Assembly: GCA_900465675.1 (NCBI GenBank)
Contig: UBJR01000002.1
Coordinates: 310,001 to 374,000, forward strand
Length of the DNA: 64,000 nt
Direction: 5' to 3'
DNA from: Hyphomicrobiales bacterium
Lineage (GTDB): Bacteria > Pseudomonadota > Alphaproteobacteria > Rhizobiales > Rhizobiaceae
Shown: positions 44,912-56,143 of the stretch, in pieces
Numbering within the stretch: the stretch's first letter is position 1
How the letters are laid out: the number at the start of each line of letters is the position of its first letter
Made by a program: the position numbers and the translations under genes
The notes under the pieces: generated by a model
The model's input: the letters and a program-made list of their open reading frames with translations, nothing else
The model's database searches: none
What the model was told of the DNA's origin: nothing

Positions 44912-46297
44912 ATGACTGACGTCACCCCGGTGCTTTCGCGCGCCGACCAGAATCTCAATTCAAGCCTCGACAAGCTGTTTGAGCTGCTGCGCATCAAATC
45001 GATATCGACGGATCCGGCTTTCAAGGTCGATTGCCGCAAGGCGGCGGAATGGCTCGTCGCCTATCTCAAGACGCTGGGCTTCGAGGCTTCGGTGCGTGAC
45101 ACGCCCGGCCATCCGATGGTGGTAGCCCATCACGACGGCGCCACACCAAATGCGCCGCATGTACTTTTTTACGGTCACTATGACGTGCAGCCGGTCGATC
45201 CGATCGAGCTCTGGGAAAACGATCCCTTCGAACCCGCGATCAAGGATGCCGGCAACGGCCGCAAGATCCTGACTGGCCGCGGTACCGCCGACGACAAGGG
45301 TCAGCTGATGACCTTCGTCGAGGCCTGCCGCGCCTACAAGGAAATCAACGGTGCGCTGCCCTGCCGCGTCACCATCCTGTTCGAAGGCGAAGAAGAATCC
45401 GGTTCGCCGTCGCTGAAGCCGTTCCTGGAGGCCAATGCCGCGGAACTGAAGGCGGACTACGCGCTGGTCTGCGACACCAGTATGTGGGACCACGAGACAC
45501 CGGCGATCGCGGCGGCACTTCGCGGCCTCGTCGGCGAGGAAGTCGTCATCACGGCTGCCGACCGCGACCTGCATTCGGGCCTGTTTGGCGGTGCGGCCGC
45601 CAACCCGATCCATATCCTGACGGAAGCGCTGGCGGGTCTGCATGACCAGACCGGCCGCATCACGCTCGAGAATTTCTACGAGGGCGTCGAGGAAACACCT
45701 GAGAACATCAAATCGTCATGGGACAAGCTCGGACAGACATCCGAGAGCTTCCTCGGCCAGGTGGGTCTTTCCGTACCATCGGGCGAAAAGGGCCGTTCGG
45801 TTCTGGAGCTCACCTGGGCGCGGCCGACAGCTGAAGTCAACGGCATCTGGGGCGGCTATACCGGCGAAGGCTTCAAGACCGTCATCGCTGCCAAGGCCTC
45901 GGCCAAGATCTCCTTCCGGCTTGTCGGCAAGCAGGATCCGGCCGCTATCCGCGAGACATTCCGCGCCTATATCCGCTCGAAGATCCCGGCCGACTGCTCG
46001 GTCGAGTTTCACCCGCACGGAGCCTCTCCGGCGATCCATCTGTCCTACGATTCACCTGTCATTACCAAGGCGAAAAACGCGCTCTCCGACGAGTGGCCGA
46101 AGCCGGCTGTTGTCATCGGCATGGGCGGGTCGATCCCGATCGTCGGCGATTTCCAGAAGATGCTCGGCATGGAATCGCTGCTGGTCGGCTTCGGCCTTGC
46201 CGATGACCGCATCCACTCGCCGAACGAGAAGTACGAGCTTGCCTCCTACCACAAGGGCATCCGCTCCTGGGTGCGCATCCTGGAAGCACTGGCTTAA
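44912..46297 (+). CDS. M20 family metallopeptidase (dipeptidase-like)
   Basis: A 461-residue zinc peptidase of the M20/M25/M40 family, cytoplasmic by lack of a signal peptide. Metal ligands are seen in FYGHYDVQPVDP (His and the catalytic Asp), RGTADDKGQLM (bridging Asp), EGEEESGS (catalytic Glu and metal Glu), and DRIHSPNEK near the end (His). The dimerisation lid is residues about 200-370. RBS AGGAG lies before the ATG at 44912; the longer frame reading is leader. Close relatives include dipeptidases and acylases, so the substrate is not fixed. Confidence 0.9.
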   Translation: MTDVTPVLSRADQNLNSSLDKLFELLRIKSISTDPAFKVDCRKAAEWLVAYLKTLGFEASVRDTPGHPMVVAHHDGATPNAPHVLFYGHYDVQPVDPIELWENDPFEPAIKDAGNGRKILTGRGTADDKGQLMTFVEACRAYKEINGALPCRVTILFEGEEESGSPSLKPFLEANAAELKADYALVCDTSMWDHETPAIAAALRGLVGEEVVITAADRDLHSGLFGGAAANPIHILTEALAGLHDQTGRITLENFYEGVEETPENIKSSWDKLGQTSESFLGQVGLSVPSGEKGRSVLELTWARPTAEVNGIWGGYTGEGFKTVIAAKASAKISFRLVGKQDPAAIRETFRAYIRSKIPADCSVEFHPHGASPAIHLSYDSPVITKAKNALSDEWPKPAVVIGMGGSIPIVGDFQKMLGMESLLVGFGLADDRIHSPNEKYELASYHKGIRSWVRILEALA

Positions 46298-46348
46298 GAC
46301 AGAAAAGGCGCGCAGCTCGAAAGAGCGCGCGCCATCCAGACAGACAAA

Positions 46349-46376
46349 AAGGCCGGCAAAAACCGGCCTTTCGTCA
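46349..46376 (+). terminator. Terminator after the M20 peptidase gene
   Basis: AAGGCCGG (46349-46356) and CCGGCCTT (46363-46370) form an 8-bp stem with a 6-base loop, then TCGTC. The T tract is poor, but the position 50 bases after the stop fits. Confidence 0.55.
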
Positions 46377-46760
46377 TCTGCTTCGCTTCGGTGCCAGTAC
46401 ATCCGTGGTCAAGGAGGAAGCAGATATTGCAGCCAGACTGATCCGGAAAGGTTAACAAACCATTAAGGCGTTTCGCCTCGGATCAGAACGCGTCAGGCAT
46501 CTCGTGCCTTCGCCGCGTCCGGGCTGCGGTCTCTTGGACCCTATATCGGCATTCGCACGCCGCTTTTCAAGACGCCGCGATTTTGCCCCGCCGTTCAAGC
46601 TGCATTCATCGGAAACACATTACAAGCCTTTGAAAGACAACGTGAATGCACGCCGCCTCATAAAAGCCGGCAAGCGCTCTAGCTTTGTCTGATGCCGGCC
46701 CGAAGCCGGCTGGAGAACATATAGGCGTCGGCTTTGCCGCGCCCAATAGGGAGTTGAAAC
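46373..46760. other. Gene-poor stretch before the SH3-domain gene
   Basis: I see no convincing gene here. A 62-codon frame from a GTG at 46504 lacks a ribosome site and any domain. GCCGGC-CCGAA-GCCGGC (46694-46710) could fold in the leader of the SH3-protein mRNA. A promoter for that gene must lie within. Confidence 0.5.
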
Positions 46761-47558
46761 GTGCGAAACACGCTTCTCAGGATCGCGGCAACGGGGCTGC
46801 TTCTACTTGCCCCGGCGATCGCACAAGCCGCCGAAGGCTATGCGACTGCCAACGTCAACATGCGGGCCGGGCCGAGCACCGGCTATCCGGCAGTCGCCGT
46901 CATCCCGGCTGGCGAATCCGTTGAAATCCATGGCTGCCTTGCCGACGTCCCATGGTGTGACGTCGAGTTCTACGGCGGACGCGGCTGGGTCGCTGGCCGC
47001 TATGTCCAGGCGCTCTATCAGAGCCGCCGCGTCTATGTGGGGCCGGAATATTACCGACCGCTCGGCATTCCGACCGTGGTCTTCAGCGTCGGAAACTATT
47101 GGGACCGGTACTATCGCAACCGCGATTTCTACCGCGACCGTGACCGTTGGCGCCGCGGCCCGGAATTCTACCGCCCGCCACCGCCCCGCGACTTTGACCG
47201 CCGCCCGGATTTCGACAGGCGTACCGATTTCGATCGCCGTCCGGACTTTGACCGGCGCCCTGATTTTGATCGGAGGCCAGATTTCGATCGCCGCCCGGAT
47301 TTTGATCGCGGCGGGGACCCGCGCCCGGATTTCAACCGCGGCCCCGACCGCAGACGGGATGACGGCGATCGGAACCGCCGCCCGCAATCCGACCGTCAAC
47401 CGGACGCCCGCGAAAACAACAATGATGCCGCCCGCCAGCGTCTGCGCGACAATCTAAGGGGCATCATGCAGCACGGCGACGTCAATAACAATGACAACGA
47501 CCGCCGCAGACCGCCGCGCGGCGCCTGCCAGCCCGACGATCCGAATTGTAACAATTGA
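46761..47558 (+). CDS. Secreted SH3-domain protein with DFDRRP hexapeptide repeats
   Basis: A 265-residue exported protein. The signal peptide is residues 1-23 (cut after QAA). A bacterial SH3 domain follows at about 27-85 (ATANVNMRAGPSTGYPAVAVIP ... GWVAGRYVQ region), the type that binds cell-wall peptides. After a Tyr/Arg-rich linker come seven six-residue repeats DFDRRP (144-185), then an Arg/Asp/Asn-rich tail ending in two cysteines. The repeat region is strongly charged but nearly neutral overall. The start is GTG at 46761 with AGGGAG 7 bases upstream. Function beyond wall binding is unknown. Confidence 0.85.
   Translation: MRNTLLRIAATGLLLLAPAIAQAAEGYATANVNMRAGPSTGYPAVAVIPAGESVEIHGCLADVPWCDVEFYGGRGWVAGRYVQALYQSRRVYVGPEYYRPLGIPTVVFSVGNYWDRYYRNRDFYRDRDRWRRGPEFYRPPPPRDFDRRPDFDRRTDFDRRPDFDRRPDFDRRPDFDRRPDFDRGGDPRPDFNRGPDRRRDDGDRNRRPQSDRQPDARENNNDAARQRLRDNLRGIMQHGDVNNNDNDRRRPPRGACQPDDPNCNN
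47190..47315 (+). repeat. Seven 18-bp tandem coding repeats (DFDRRP)
   Basis: Seven in-frame 18-base units encode DFDRRP (one DFDRRT, the last DFDRGG). The DNA units differ at synonymous positions (GATTTCGATCGCCGT, GACTTTGACCGGCGC), so the peptide rather than the DNA seems to be kept. Confidence 0.9.
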
Positions 47559-47563
47559 TCCCC

Positions 47564-47594
47564 AAGGGCGGCAGCGATGCCGCCCTTTCTGTTT
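47564..47594 (+). terminator. Terminator after the SH3-domain gene
   Basis: GGGCGGC (47566-47572) and GCCGCCC (47579-47585) with loop AGCGAT, followed by TTTCTGTTT, directly after the stop codon. Confidence 0.8.
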
Positions 47595-47611
47595 GCCGAA
47601 GAGGCCGAACG

Positions 47612-47646
47612 AAAAAAGCCCGGCGCTCCGAAGGAGACACCGGGCC
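47612..47646 (-). terminator. Terminator of the 59-codon gene
   Basis: GCCCGG (47618-47623) and CCGGGC (47640-47645) flank a 16-base loop; on the minus strand TTTTTT follows. It lies about 105 bases after the stop of the small gene on that strand. Confidence 0.65.
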
Positions 47647-47750
47647 TGATTTCGATCGGCACGTATTGAGGGGGGACGGCCGACCTTAAGCGGAACGTGA
47701 GGGGCTGTCCCGCTGCAGAAGAAACAGCCGGGACGCCTAAAGGTTCCCAA

Positions 47751-47930
47751 TTACCAGATGACGACACTCTTATGCGCCGCGACGAGATCCTGCATCGCTG
47801 CAAAAGGGCCGTGAAGCATCTTCAGCCGGCTCTCTTCCATCTTGGTGAGACGGTACTGCCGGGCAAAATCGTGGACGCTCCAGATTTCCCGCAGACGGGT
47901 TTCTTCAATTCTATTGAGATCGATGCTCAT
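47751..47930 (-). CDS. Small protein of 59 residues, unknown function
   Basis: Read on the minus strand from ATG 47930 to TAA 47751. The product starts MSIDLNRIEETRLREIW and contains HDFARQYRLTKMEESRL and ends AAHKSVVIW. It is predicted helical and amphipathic, with no signal peptide or membrane segment. The start has only a weak AGG upstream. A terminator on the same strand supports a real transcript. The pattern R-x-Y-x-L-x-x-x-E-E-x-R-L resembles small rhizobial proteins annotated only as hypothetical; I assign no function. Confidence 0.7.
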   Translation of the reverse strand: MSIDLNRIEETRLREIWSVHDFARQYRLTKMEESRLKMLHGPFAAMQDLVAAHKSVVIW

Positions 47931-48170
47931 GACAAATGCCTATGCATTACGCTTATTGCTTTTTTCTTGGGCGCAACATGGCGGCATATATGTCAGTTTC
48001 ATGACATTCGCAACGAATGGCAGCTATGCGCAAAAGCGAGAGCTCGAACCGCGTCAAATGGCTTCATCCAATAATGTTAACGCCCCCTTAAATCGCCGTA
48101 TTTACAATTCAATCGGGTAGCTCCGCGTGACGAGTGAAATGCGGGCGGCAAAGGGTACGACCGGTCCGGA

Positions 48171-50495
48171 ATGGCAGGCAAAAGCAGATCACGCGACAGA
48201 ATTGAACCGTCCTTCAGCGGCCGCGACCGCCGTGAGGACGACGAAGACGATTTTGCGCTCGATGACGAAGACCGTATCGACGGCCGCCGCGGCGCAAAAC
48301 GCAGCTCCGCTCCATCCCCCAAGCCATCGCGCAGCCGCACGCCTGAACGCAAGCGCCGCGAAAGGCGCGAGCCGCCTGAGCGTGAGGGCGGCGGGCTTTT
48401 CGCCTTGCTGCGCCGGCTGATCTACTGGTGCATCGTGCTCGGCATCTGGGTCAGTATCGGCGTGGCCGGACTGGTCTTCTATTACGGCTCACGCATGCCG
48501 AGCGCCAGCACATGGTCGATCCCGGACAGACCGCCAAACGTCAAGATCACTTCGGTGGACGGCAGCGTGATTGCCAATCGCGGTGCCACCGGCGGTGAGG
48601 CGCTGCCGCTGGAGCAGATGTCGCCTTACATTCCGCAGGCGATCGTGGCGATTGAGGACCGGCGCTTCTATTCGCATTTTGGCGTCGATCCGATGGGCCT
48701 TGCCCGCGCATTCGTCAACAACCTGACCGGACAGCCGATCCAGGGCGGCTCGACGCTGACGCAGCAGCTTGCCAAGAACCTCTTCCTGTCACCGGATAGA
48801 ACGCTGGAACGCAAGGTGCAGGAGGTGCTGCTCTCCTTCTGGCTGGAGCAGAAATACACCAAGGACCAGATCCTTGCGATGTATCTGAACCGCGTCTATT
48901 TCGGCTCGAACGCCTATGGCGTCGAGGCCGCCGCCCGCCGCTACTTCAACAAGTCGGCCCGTGACGTCAATCTCGGCGAAGCAGCACTGCTCGCCGGCCT
49001 GGTGAAGGCGCCGACGCGGCTGTCGCCCGCACGCGATCCGGAAGCCGCCAATGCCCGCGCCCAGGTGGTGCTGCAGGCGATGCGCGACCAGGGCTATATT
49101 ACCGACGACGAAGTCAAGACGGCGATGTCGCAGACCCCGGCGAAGGCCAAGAGCTACTGGTCGGGCGCCGGTCAGTATGTCGCCGACATGGTGATGGACG
49201 AGCTGCCCGGACTGATCGGCGGCGCGGTCAAGGAAGACGTGATCGTCGACACGACGATCGACAAGGGGCTGGAGAAGAAGGCAGATGAAGCGCTGAACGA
49301 CATCCTGTCGAAGCAGGGCGTAAAGCTCGACGCCTCGCAGGCCGCCCTCGTTTCGATCGACGGCACCGGCGCAATCCGGGCGCTGGTCGGCGGCAAGGAT
49401 TATGCCGAAAGCCAGTTCAACCGCGCGGTCAAGGCCAAGCGCCAGCCCGGCTCTTCCTTCAAGCCATTCGTTTATGCGGCGGCGCTCGAGAAGGGCCTGA
49501 CACCAGCTTCCGTCTTCAACGACGCGCCGATCCGCATCGGCAACTGGACGCCCGAGAACTACGAGAAGAAGTATAACGGCGAAGTGACTCTGGCGACGGC
49601 GCTCGCGAAGTCGCTAAACACCGTTGCAGCCCAGCTGGTGATGTATGACGGCCCCGACCAGGTGATCAAGCTGGCACACCGGCTGGGCGTCGAAACCGAA
49701 CTTCAGTCCAATGCGTCGATAGCGCTCGGAACATCCGAAGTGACACTGGAAGAACTGACCGCATCCTATGCCGCCTTCATGAACGGCGGTTACAAGGCGA
49801 CGCCGCATGTGATCCGCCGGGTGACGACGGCCGAAGGCAAGGTGCTCTACGAAAACACCTACGACAATCCGCCGCGTGTGCTTTCCGAAGCCATCGCCGC
49901 CAATATGAACGCGATGATGATGGGCACAATCGAGTTCGGCACCGGCCGCAGCGCGAAAATTCCCGGCTGGCAGGCGGCCGGCAAAACGGGAACGACGCAG
50001 AATTCGCGCGACGCGCTGTTCGTCGGCTTTACCAGCAACCTGACGACGGGCGTCTGGTTCGGCAATGACGACGGCACGCCGATGAAGAAGGTGACGGGCG
50101 GCGGGCTCCCTGCCAAGGCCTGGCAGGAATTCATGATCGCGGCGCATAAGGGACTTTCGCCAGCACCATTGTTCGGCAGCGGCCAGTTCGTTGCCGACCC
50201 GAACGCGATCGCCAACCAGCCGATGGCGCAGGGCGAACCGCAGCCGATGCAGGAGCAGCCCTCGACGATCGGCGGCATCATTTCGGGTGTGTTCGGTGGT
50301 GGCTCGTCCGAGCAATATCCGCCGGCACCCGTGCAGCAGCAACAGGCCTCTGGCGGCCCTCTTCCTCCCGGCGATGTCGGGCCTGACGACGGCTATGACG
50401 GCACGGTTCCGCCCGGCGATATCGGCCAGGGGCAGCCGGTGCATCAGGCCCAGCCGCGGCGCACAACGCTGCTTGATCTGATCATGGGACAGTAG
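48171..50495 (+). CDS. Class A penicillin-binding protein (PBP1A family)
   Basis: A bifunctional peptidoglycan synthase of 774 residues. The first 75 residues are cytoplasmic and extremely charged (Arg, Asp, Glu). One membrane helix follows at about 80-105. The glycosyltransferase (GT51) has EDRRFYSHFGVD with the catalytic Glu, GGSTLTQQLAKNLFL and KVQEVLLSFWLE. The transpeptidase has the nucleophile in PGSSFKPF (SxxK), SLN and GKTGTTQ. The C-terminal 90 residues are Pro/Gln/Gly-rich. It stands 270 bases before dnaK, as in other rhizobia. Short leader; the start ATG has only a weak ribosome site. Confidence 0.93.
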   Translation: MAGKSRSRDRIEPSFSGRDRREDDEDDFALDDEDRIDGRRGAKRSSAPSPKPSRSRTPERKRRERREPPEREGGGLFALLRRLIYWCIVLGIWVSIGVAGLVFYYGSRMPSASTWSIPDRPPNVKITSVDGSVIANRGATGGEALPLEQMSPYIPQAIVAIEDRRFYSHFGVDPMGLARAFVNNLTGQPIQGGSTLTQQLAKNLFLSPDRTLERKVQEVLLSFWLEQKYTKDQILAMYLNRVYFGSNAYGVEAAARRYFNKSARDVNLGEAALLAGLVKAPTRLSPARDPEAANARAQVVLQAMRDQGYITDDEVKTAMSQTPAKAKSYWSGAGQYVADMVMDELPGLIGGAVKEDVIVDTTIDKGLEKKADEALNDILSKQGVKLDASQAALVSIDGTGAIRALVGGKDYAESQFNRAVKAKRQPGSSFKPFVYAAALEKGLTPASVFNDAPIRIGNWTPENYEKKYNGEVTLATALAKSLNTVAAQLVMYDGPDQVIKLAHRLGVETELQSNASIALGTSEVTLEELTASYAAFMNGGYKATPHVIRRVTTAEGKVLYENTYDNPPRVLSEAIAANMNAMMMGTIEFGTGRSAKIPGWQAAGKTGTTQNSRDALFVGFTSNLTTGVWFGNDDGTPMKKVTGGGLPAKAWQEFMIAAHKGLSPAPLFGSGQFVADPNAIANQPMAQGEPQPMQEQPSTIGGIISGVFGGGSSEQYPPAPVQQQQASGGPLPPGDVGPDDGYDGTVPPGDIGQGQPVHQAQPRRTTLLDLIMGQ

Positions 50496-50620
50496 AAGCA
50501 GAAAGGGACGATCTGCAACGCGCAGTTACGCTGCCGTGCAGCCGAAAACCTTTGTTTTCCGGCTACTGTAAAAATTGAAGACAACACGCTCGTTTTGCTG
50601 GATTTCGGGCTATTTCTCGC

Positions 50621-50652
50621 CTTGCAGTCCCGAAAACCGCTCCTTATATACG
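50621..50652 (+). promoter_or_regulatory. RpoH (heat-shock) promoter of dnaK
   Basis: CTTGCAG (50621-50627) and CTTATATACG (50643-50652) match the alphaproteobacterial RpoH pattern CTTG-N17/18-CYTATNTNNG, with the -10 part exact. The leader to dnaK would be about 105 bases. No CIRCE element was seen, as expected for rhizobial dnaK. Confidence 0.75.
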
Positions 50653-50765
50653 CCGCATCACCGCAATCACGATTGCGTTAGTTCGAAGACCCCCATCCCC
50701 CAAGGGGCTGTCAGGGAAATGCCTTAACCAAGGGTTCCGACAGCTTGCTTCAAGGAGTAAATGAC

Positions 50766-52676
<1,911 letters not shown>

Positions 52677-52754
52677 TCCGCGGCAAAGCGGTTATGCTAA
52701 ACACTGTGATCCGGCTGCCTGACGGCAGCCGGAAATCCATTTCCGGGGTTTAAA

Positions 52755-53891
52755 TTGGCAAAAGCGGACTTTTACGAAACTCTGGGCGTCGCCAAAACGG
52801 CGGATGAGAAAGAGCTGAAAAGCGCCTTCCGCAAGCTGGCCATGAAGTATCATCCGGACAAGAACCCGGACGATAAGAGCGCCGAAGTCAAGTTCAAGGA
52901 AATCAACGAAGCCTACGAGACGCTCAAGGACCCGCAGAAACGCGCGGCCTACGATCGTTATGGCCATGCAGCCTTCGAACATGGCGGCATGGGACCAGGC
53001 GGCGGCGGTGGCGGTTTTGCCGGCGGCGGCGGTTTCTCCGATATCTTCGAGGATATTTTCGGCGAGATGATGGGTGGCGGCCGTGGGCGGCAGCGCTCTT
53101 CGGGTGGCCGCGAGCGTGGCGCCGACCTTCGCTACAACATGGAAATCACGCTGGAAGAATCCTTCTCCGGCAAGACGGCGCAGATCCGCGTTCCGACGTC
53201 GATCACCTGCGACGTCTGTTCGGGTTCCGGCGCCAAGCCGGGTACTCAGCCGAAGACCTGTGGCACTTGCCAGGGTTCAGGCCGTGTGCGCGCAGCTCAA
53301 GGCTTCTTCTCGATCGAGCGCACCTGCCCGACCTGTCATGGCCGCGGCACGATCATTCCCGATCCCTGCACCAAATGCCATGGCCAGGGCCGCGTGACGG
53401 AAGAGCGTTCGCTCTCGGTCAACATCCCGGCCGGTATCGAAGACGGCACCCGCATTCGCCTGCAGGGCGAAGGCGAGGCAGGCACGCGTGGCGGGCCTGC
53501 GGGCGACCTCTACATCTTCCTGTCGGTCAAGCCGCATGAGTTCTATCAGCGCGATGGAGCCGATCTCTATTGCGCCGTACCGATCTCGATGACGACGGCA
53601 GCACTTGGCGGCACTTTCGATGTGGCGACACTCGACGGCACCAAGTCGCGCGTCACCGTTCCTGAGGGAACGCAGGCGGGCAAACAGTTCCGCCTCAAGG
53701 CCAAGGGTATGCCGGTGCTGCGTTCCAGCCAGACGGGTGATCTCTACATCCAGATCCAGATCGAGACGCCGCAGAAGCTCTCCAAGCGCCAGCGTGAGCT
53801 GCTGCAGGAGTTCGAGCAGCTCTCCTCGAAGGAGAACAATCCTGAATCGACGGGCTTTTTTGCCCGGATGAAGGAATTTTTCGAGGGCTGA
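52755..53891 (+). CDS. dnaJ: Chaperone DnaJ (Hsp40)
   Basis: Co-chaperone that loads clients on DnaK and stimulates its ATPase, 378 residues. The J domain (about 3-70) holds the HPD motif in [11 protein letters not shown] Gly/Phe-rich linker runs about 75-115. Four CxxCxGxG zinc repeats follow ([32 protein letters not shown]). The start codon is TTG at 52755, giving [11 protein letters not shown]; no ATG or GTG is available in frame, and GGGG lies about 8 bases upstream. It lies 78 bases after dnaK with no terminator seen between. Confidence 0.97.
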   Translation: MAKADFYETLGVAKTADEKELKSAFRKLAMKYHPDKNPDDKSAEVKFKEINEAYETLKDPQKRAAYDRYGHAAFEHGGMGPGGGGGGFAGGGGFSDIFEDIFGEMMGGGRGRQRSSGGRERGADLRYNMEITLEESFSGKTAQIRVPTSITCDVCSGSGAKPGTQPKTCGTCQGSGRVRAAQGFFSIERTCPTCHGRGTIIPDPCTKCHGQGRVTEERSLSVNIPAGIEDGTRIRLQGEGEAGTRGGPAGDLYIFLSVKPHEFYQRDGADLYCAVPISMTTAALGGTFDVATLDGTKSRVTVPEGTQAGKQFRLKAKGMPVLRSSQTGDLYIQIQIETPQKLSKRQRELLQEFEQLSSKENNPESTGFFARMKEFFEG

Positions 53892-53916
53892 GCACGCACT
53901 TCGCGAAGATAAAGGA

Positions 53917-53945
53917 AAGCCGGCGGTAGCTCCACCGGCTTTTTC
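53917..53945 (+). terminator. Terminator of dnaKJ
   Basis: AAGCCGG (53917-53923) and CCGGCTT (53935-53941) with an 11-base loop, then TTTTT, 25 bases after the dnaJ stop. Confidence 0.8.
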
Positions 53946-53948
53946 GTA

Positions 53949-54869
53949 CTACGCAGGTTGTTTCGCCCTACCCTGATAGTGCTTCGGGGCGCAGCCCATG
54001 GCGCGCTTGAAAGCCGCGCTGAAGGCGCTTTCGGACTCATAGCCGACAGATAGCGCGATATCGGACAAGCGGTTGCGCTCCGGCGACAGCAGCGCGCGGG
54101 CAGCCAGCCGCATGCGCCAGCGCAACAGATAATCGAGCGGCGGCCAGCCGACCAGGGCCTTGAAATGCAGAGCGAAGGCCGTTCTCGACATCCCGGCCTC
54201 TTTTGCCAGAACCTCCAGCGTCCAGCGCCTTGCCGGTTCGGCGTGCACGGCCCGCAATGCCCTGCCGATCCGCGGATCGTTCAACCCCTTCAGCCAACCC
54301 GGCGCCACCTCACCCTCTGCCGCCATATGCACACGCAACGCATTGACGAAGAGGATATGGCCGAGATGCTCTGACATCAGCAGCCCGCCCGGCCGCAGTT
54401 CCGTCAGTTCCTTCGCCAATTGCTTCAGCGTCCAGCGCAGCACGGCGGCTTCATCAGCGGCTGCCGGAATATGCATCACCGTGGGAAGTGCGCCGGTCAG
54501 CAATATCTGATGAGTGGCGTCGAACATCAGGCGACCGCCAACCAAGAACGTATCATCGTGCGGGCCATACCGGGCAACACGCGTCTTCAGATCGATAAAG
54601 ATCGTGCGGGCATCGATCCCCGCGAGCGAAAGATCGCTGCCCAGCCAATAGGGCTGCCCGGTCAGAAGGTAGCAATCGCCCTCCTCCAGCCTAAATGGTG
54701 CCGGTTCGCCGGAGACCCTTAGAAAACATCCGCCGCGGGCCACTGCGCCGAACTTTATGCCTTCATAGCTGCGCGGAAAGTCGAGCGCCCATTCGCCGCC
54801 GGACATGACGCCATAGGTCTCGACGCTTTTTGGCTGCAACAGCGCAAGGATATCGGAAAGGGGATCCAT
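53949..54869 (-). CDS. AraC family transcriptional regulator (AraC_binding/cupin_6 type)
   Basis: A 306-residue regulator with an N-terminal cupin-like domain (about 1-175, with FRLEEGDCYLLTGQPYWL) and two C-terminal helix-turn-helix motifs (about 210-300: WTLEVLAKEAGMSRTAFALHF and LSDIALSVGYESESAFSAAFKRAMG). It is divergent from the SDR gene with about 90 bases between starts, so that gene is the likely target. The ATG at 54869 is preferred to a TTG at 54887. The inducer is unknown. Confidence 0.88.
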   Translation of the reverse strand: MDPLSDILALLQPKSVETYGVMSGGEWALDFPRSYEGIKFGAVARGGCFLRVSGEPAPFRLEEGDCYLLTGQPYWLGSDLSLAGIDARTIFIDLKTRVARYGPHDDTFLVGGRLMFDATHQILLTGALPTVMHIPAAADEAAVLRWTLKQLAKELTELRPGGLLMSEHLGHILFVNALRVHMAAEGEVAPGWLKGLNDPRIGRALRAVHAEPARRWTLEVLAKEAGMSRTAFALHFKALVGWPPLDYLLRWRMRLAARALLSPERNRLSDIALSVGYESESAFSAAFKRAMGCAPKHYQGRAKQPA

Positions 54870-54962
54870 CTCTGAACGATCCAGCAAGAAATTGGAATTT
54901 TCTTACATGGATCATCCCATTTCGGCAATCTATACCGGGCTGTGTTTCAAAGGAGTCCGTCC

Positions 54963-55946
54963 ATGACGACAGAACAAAAGCCCATCCATTCAGGTTTCGG
55001 CGGCAAGACGACGGCGCGGGATGCTTTGGCCGGGATCGACCTCGGCGGCAAGATCGCCATCGTCACCGGCGGCTATTCCGGCATCGGCGTCGAGACGACC
55101 CGGGCACTTAGCGAAGCCGGTGCGACAGTCGTCGTCCCGGTCAGGACGCCGTCCAAGGCCGAAGCCAACCTTGCCGGTATCGCAGGGGTCGAGCTCGCGC
55201 CGCTCGACCTGCTCGATCCGGCTTCGATCGACCGTTTCGCTGCTGGCTTCCTGGCGAGCGGCAGACCGCTGCATATGCTGATCAACAGCGCCGGCGTCAT
55301 GGCCTCACCGCTGACGCGTGACAGCCGTGGTTACGAAGTCCAGTTCTCCGCCAACCATCTTGGACATTTCCAGCTCACCGCGCGCCTCTGGCCGGCGCTC
55401 GCGAAGGCGAACGGCGCACGGGTCGTGGCGGTCTCCTCGCGTGGGCACCGCTTTGCACCGGTCGATTTCACGGATCCGAACTTCGAAACCCGCGAATACG
55501 ACAAGTGGAAAGCCTATGGGCAGTCGAAGACCGCCAACGCGCTCTTTGCCCTTGGCCTCGACAGGCGGGGCGAGGTGTCGGGCGTCCGTGCGTTCTCGCT
55601 CCACCCCGGCGCCATCATCACGGATCTCGTGCGCCATCTGACTGACGACGATTTCAAGGCTTTCGGCATAACCCGCCATGCCGATGGCGGGATGGACGTC
55701 AGCGAAGAGAGCCAGCGCAGTTTAAAGACTGTCGAAGAGGGTGCGGCCACCTCGGTATGGTGCGCAACCAGCCCGAAGCTCGCCGGTCTGGGCGGCGTCT
55801 ATTGTGAGGACTGCGACATCTCTCCACTGGTCGGGGAAGGCCACACGGGACCTGTCGGGGTCTGGCCGTGGGCCTGCGATGCCGCGGCAGCCGAAAGGCT
55901 CTGGACGCTCAGCGAGCGGCTGACAAGCTGCAGCTTTTCGGCGTAG
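54963..55946 (+). CDS. Short-chain dehydrogenase/reductase
   Basis: A 327-residue SDR oxidoreductase, longer than the classical 250 and similar to the retinol dehydrogenase/WWOX-like group. The cofactor motif TGGYSGIGVET is near residue 37, NSAGVMA near 110 and the catalytic YGQSK near 185, with Ser in VAVSSRGH. AAGGAG is 8 bases before the ATG at 54963. Its partner is probably the divergent AraC regulator. Substrate unknown. Confidence 0.9.
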   Translation: MTTEQKPIHSGFGGKTTARDALAGIDLGGKIAIVTGGYSGIGVETTRALSEAGATVVVPVRTPSKAEANLAGIAGVELAPLDLLDPASIDRFAAGFLASGRPLHMLINSAGVMASPLTRDSRGYEVQFSANHLGHFQLTARLWPALAKANGARVVAVSSRGHRFAPVDFTDPNFETREYDKWKAYGQSKTANALFALGLDRRGEVSGVRAFSLHPGAIITDLVRHLTDDDFKAFGITRHADGGMDVSEESQRSLKTVEEGAATSVWCATSPKLAGLGGVYCEDCDISPLVGEGHTGPVGVWPWACDAAAAERLWTLSERLTSCSFSA

Positions 55947-55993
55947 AGGCACGCTCGCTACACGTCCTATAATCGGCCAAAGGCGTTCCATAG

Positions 55994-56022
55994 CGGCACG
56001 GATGCCATTTCCGTGCCGTTTT
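55994..56022 (+). terminator. Terminator after the SDR gene
   Basis: CGGCACGGA (55994-56002) and TCCGTGCCG (56010-56018) form a perfect 9-bp stem with a 7-base loop, followed by TTTT. Confidence 0.8.
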
Positions 56023-56143
56023 GAGACGACGTGAAACGCCCATATGTCGAGCATTAACGCAGGCCCCCAAACGGACTTGCAAGTTCTCTAAATCACTTCA
56101 ATCTTCTGCACAGAATTGGGGAACAAACCAAAGGGCATTTCAC

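Noticed and set aside
46504-46692. 62-codon frame starting at GTG
   Set aside because: No ribosome site, no domain, and low-complexity Arg-rich composition typical of chance frames here.
47190-47315. Short regular repeats that look like a CRISPR array
   Set aside because: The units are contiguous, without spacers, and encode DFDRRP in frame.
50541-50563. Hairpin GCCGAAAAC/GTTTTCCGGC after the penicillin-binding protein gene
   Set aside because: It is imperfect and lacks a T tract; the position alone is not enough to call it a terminator.
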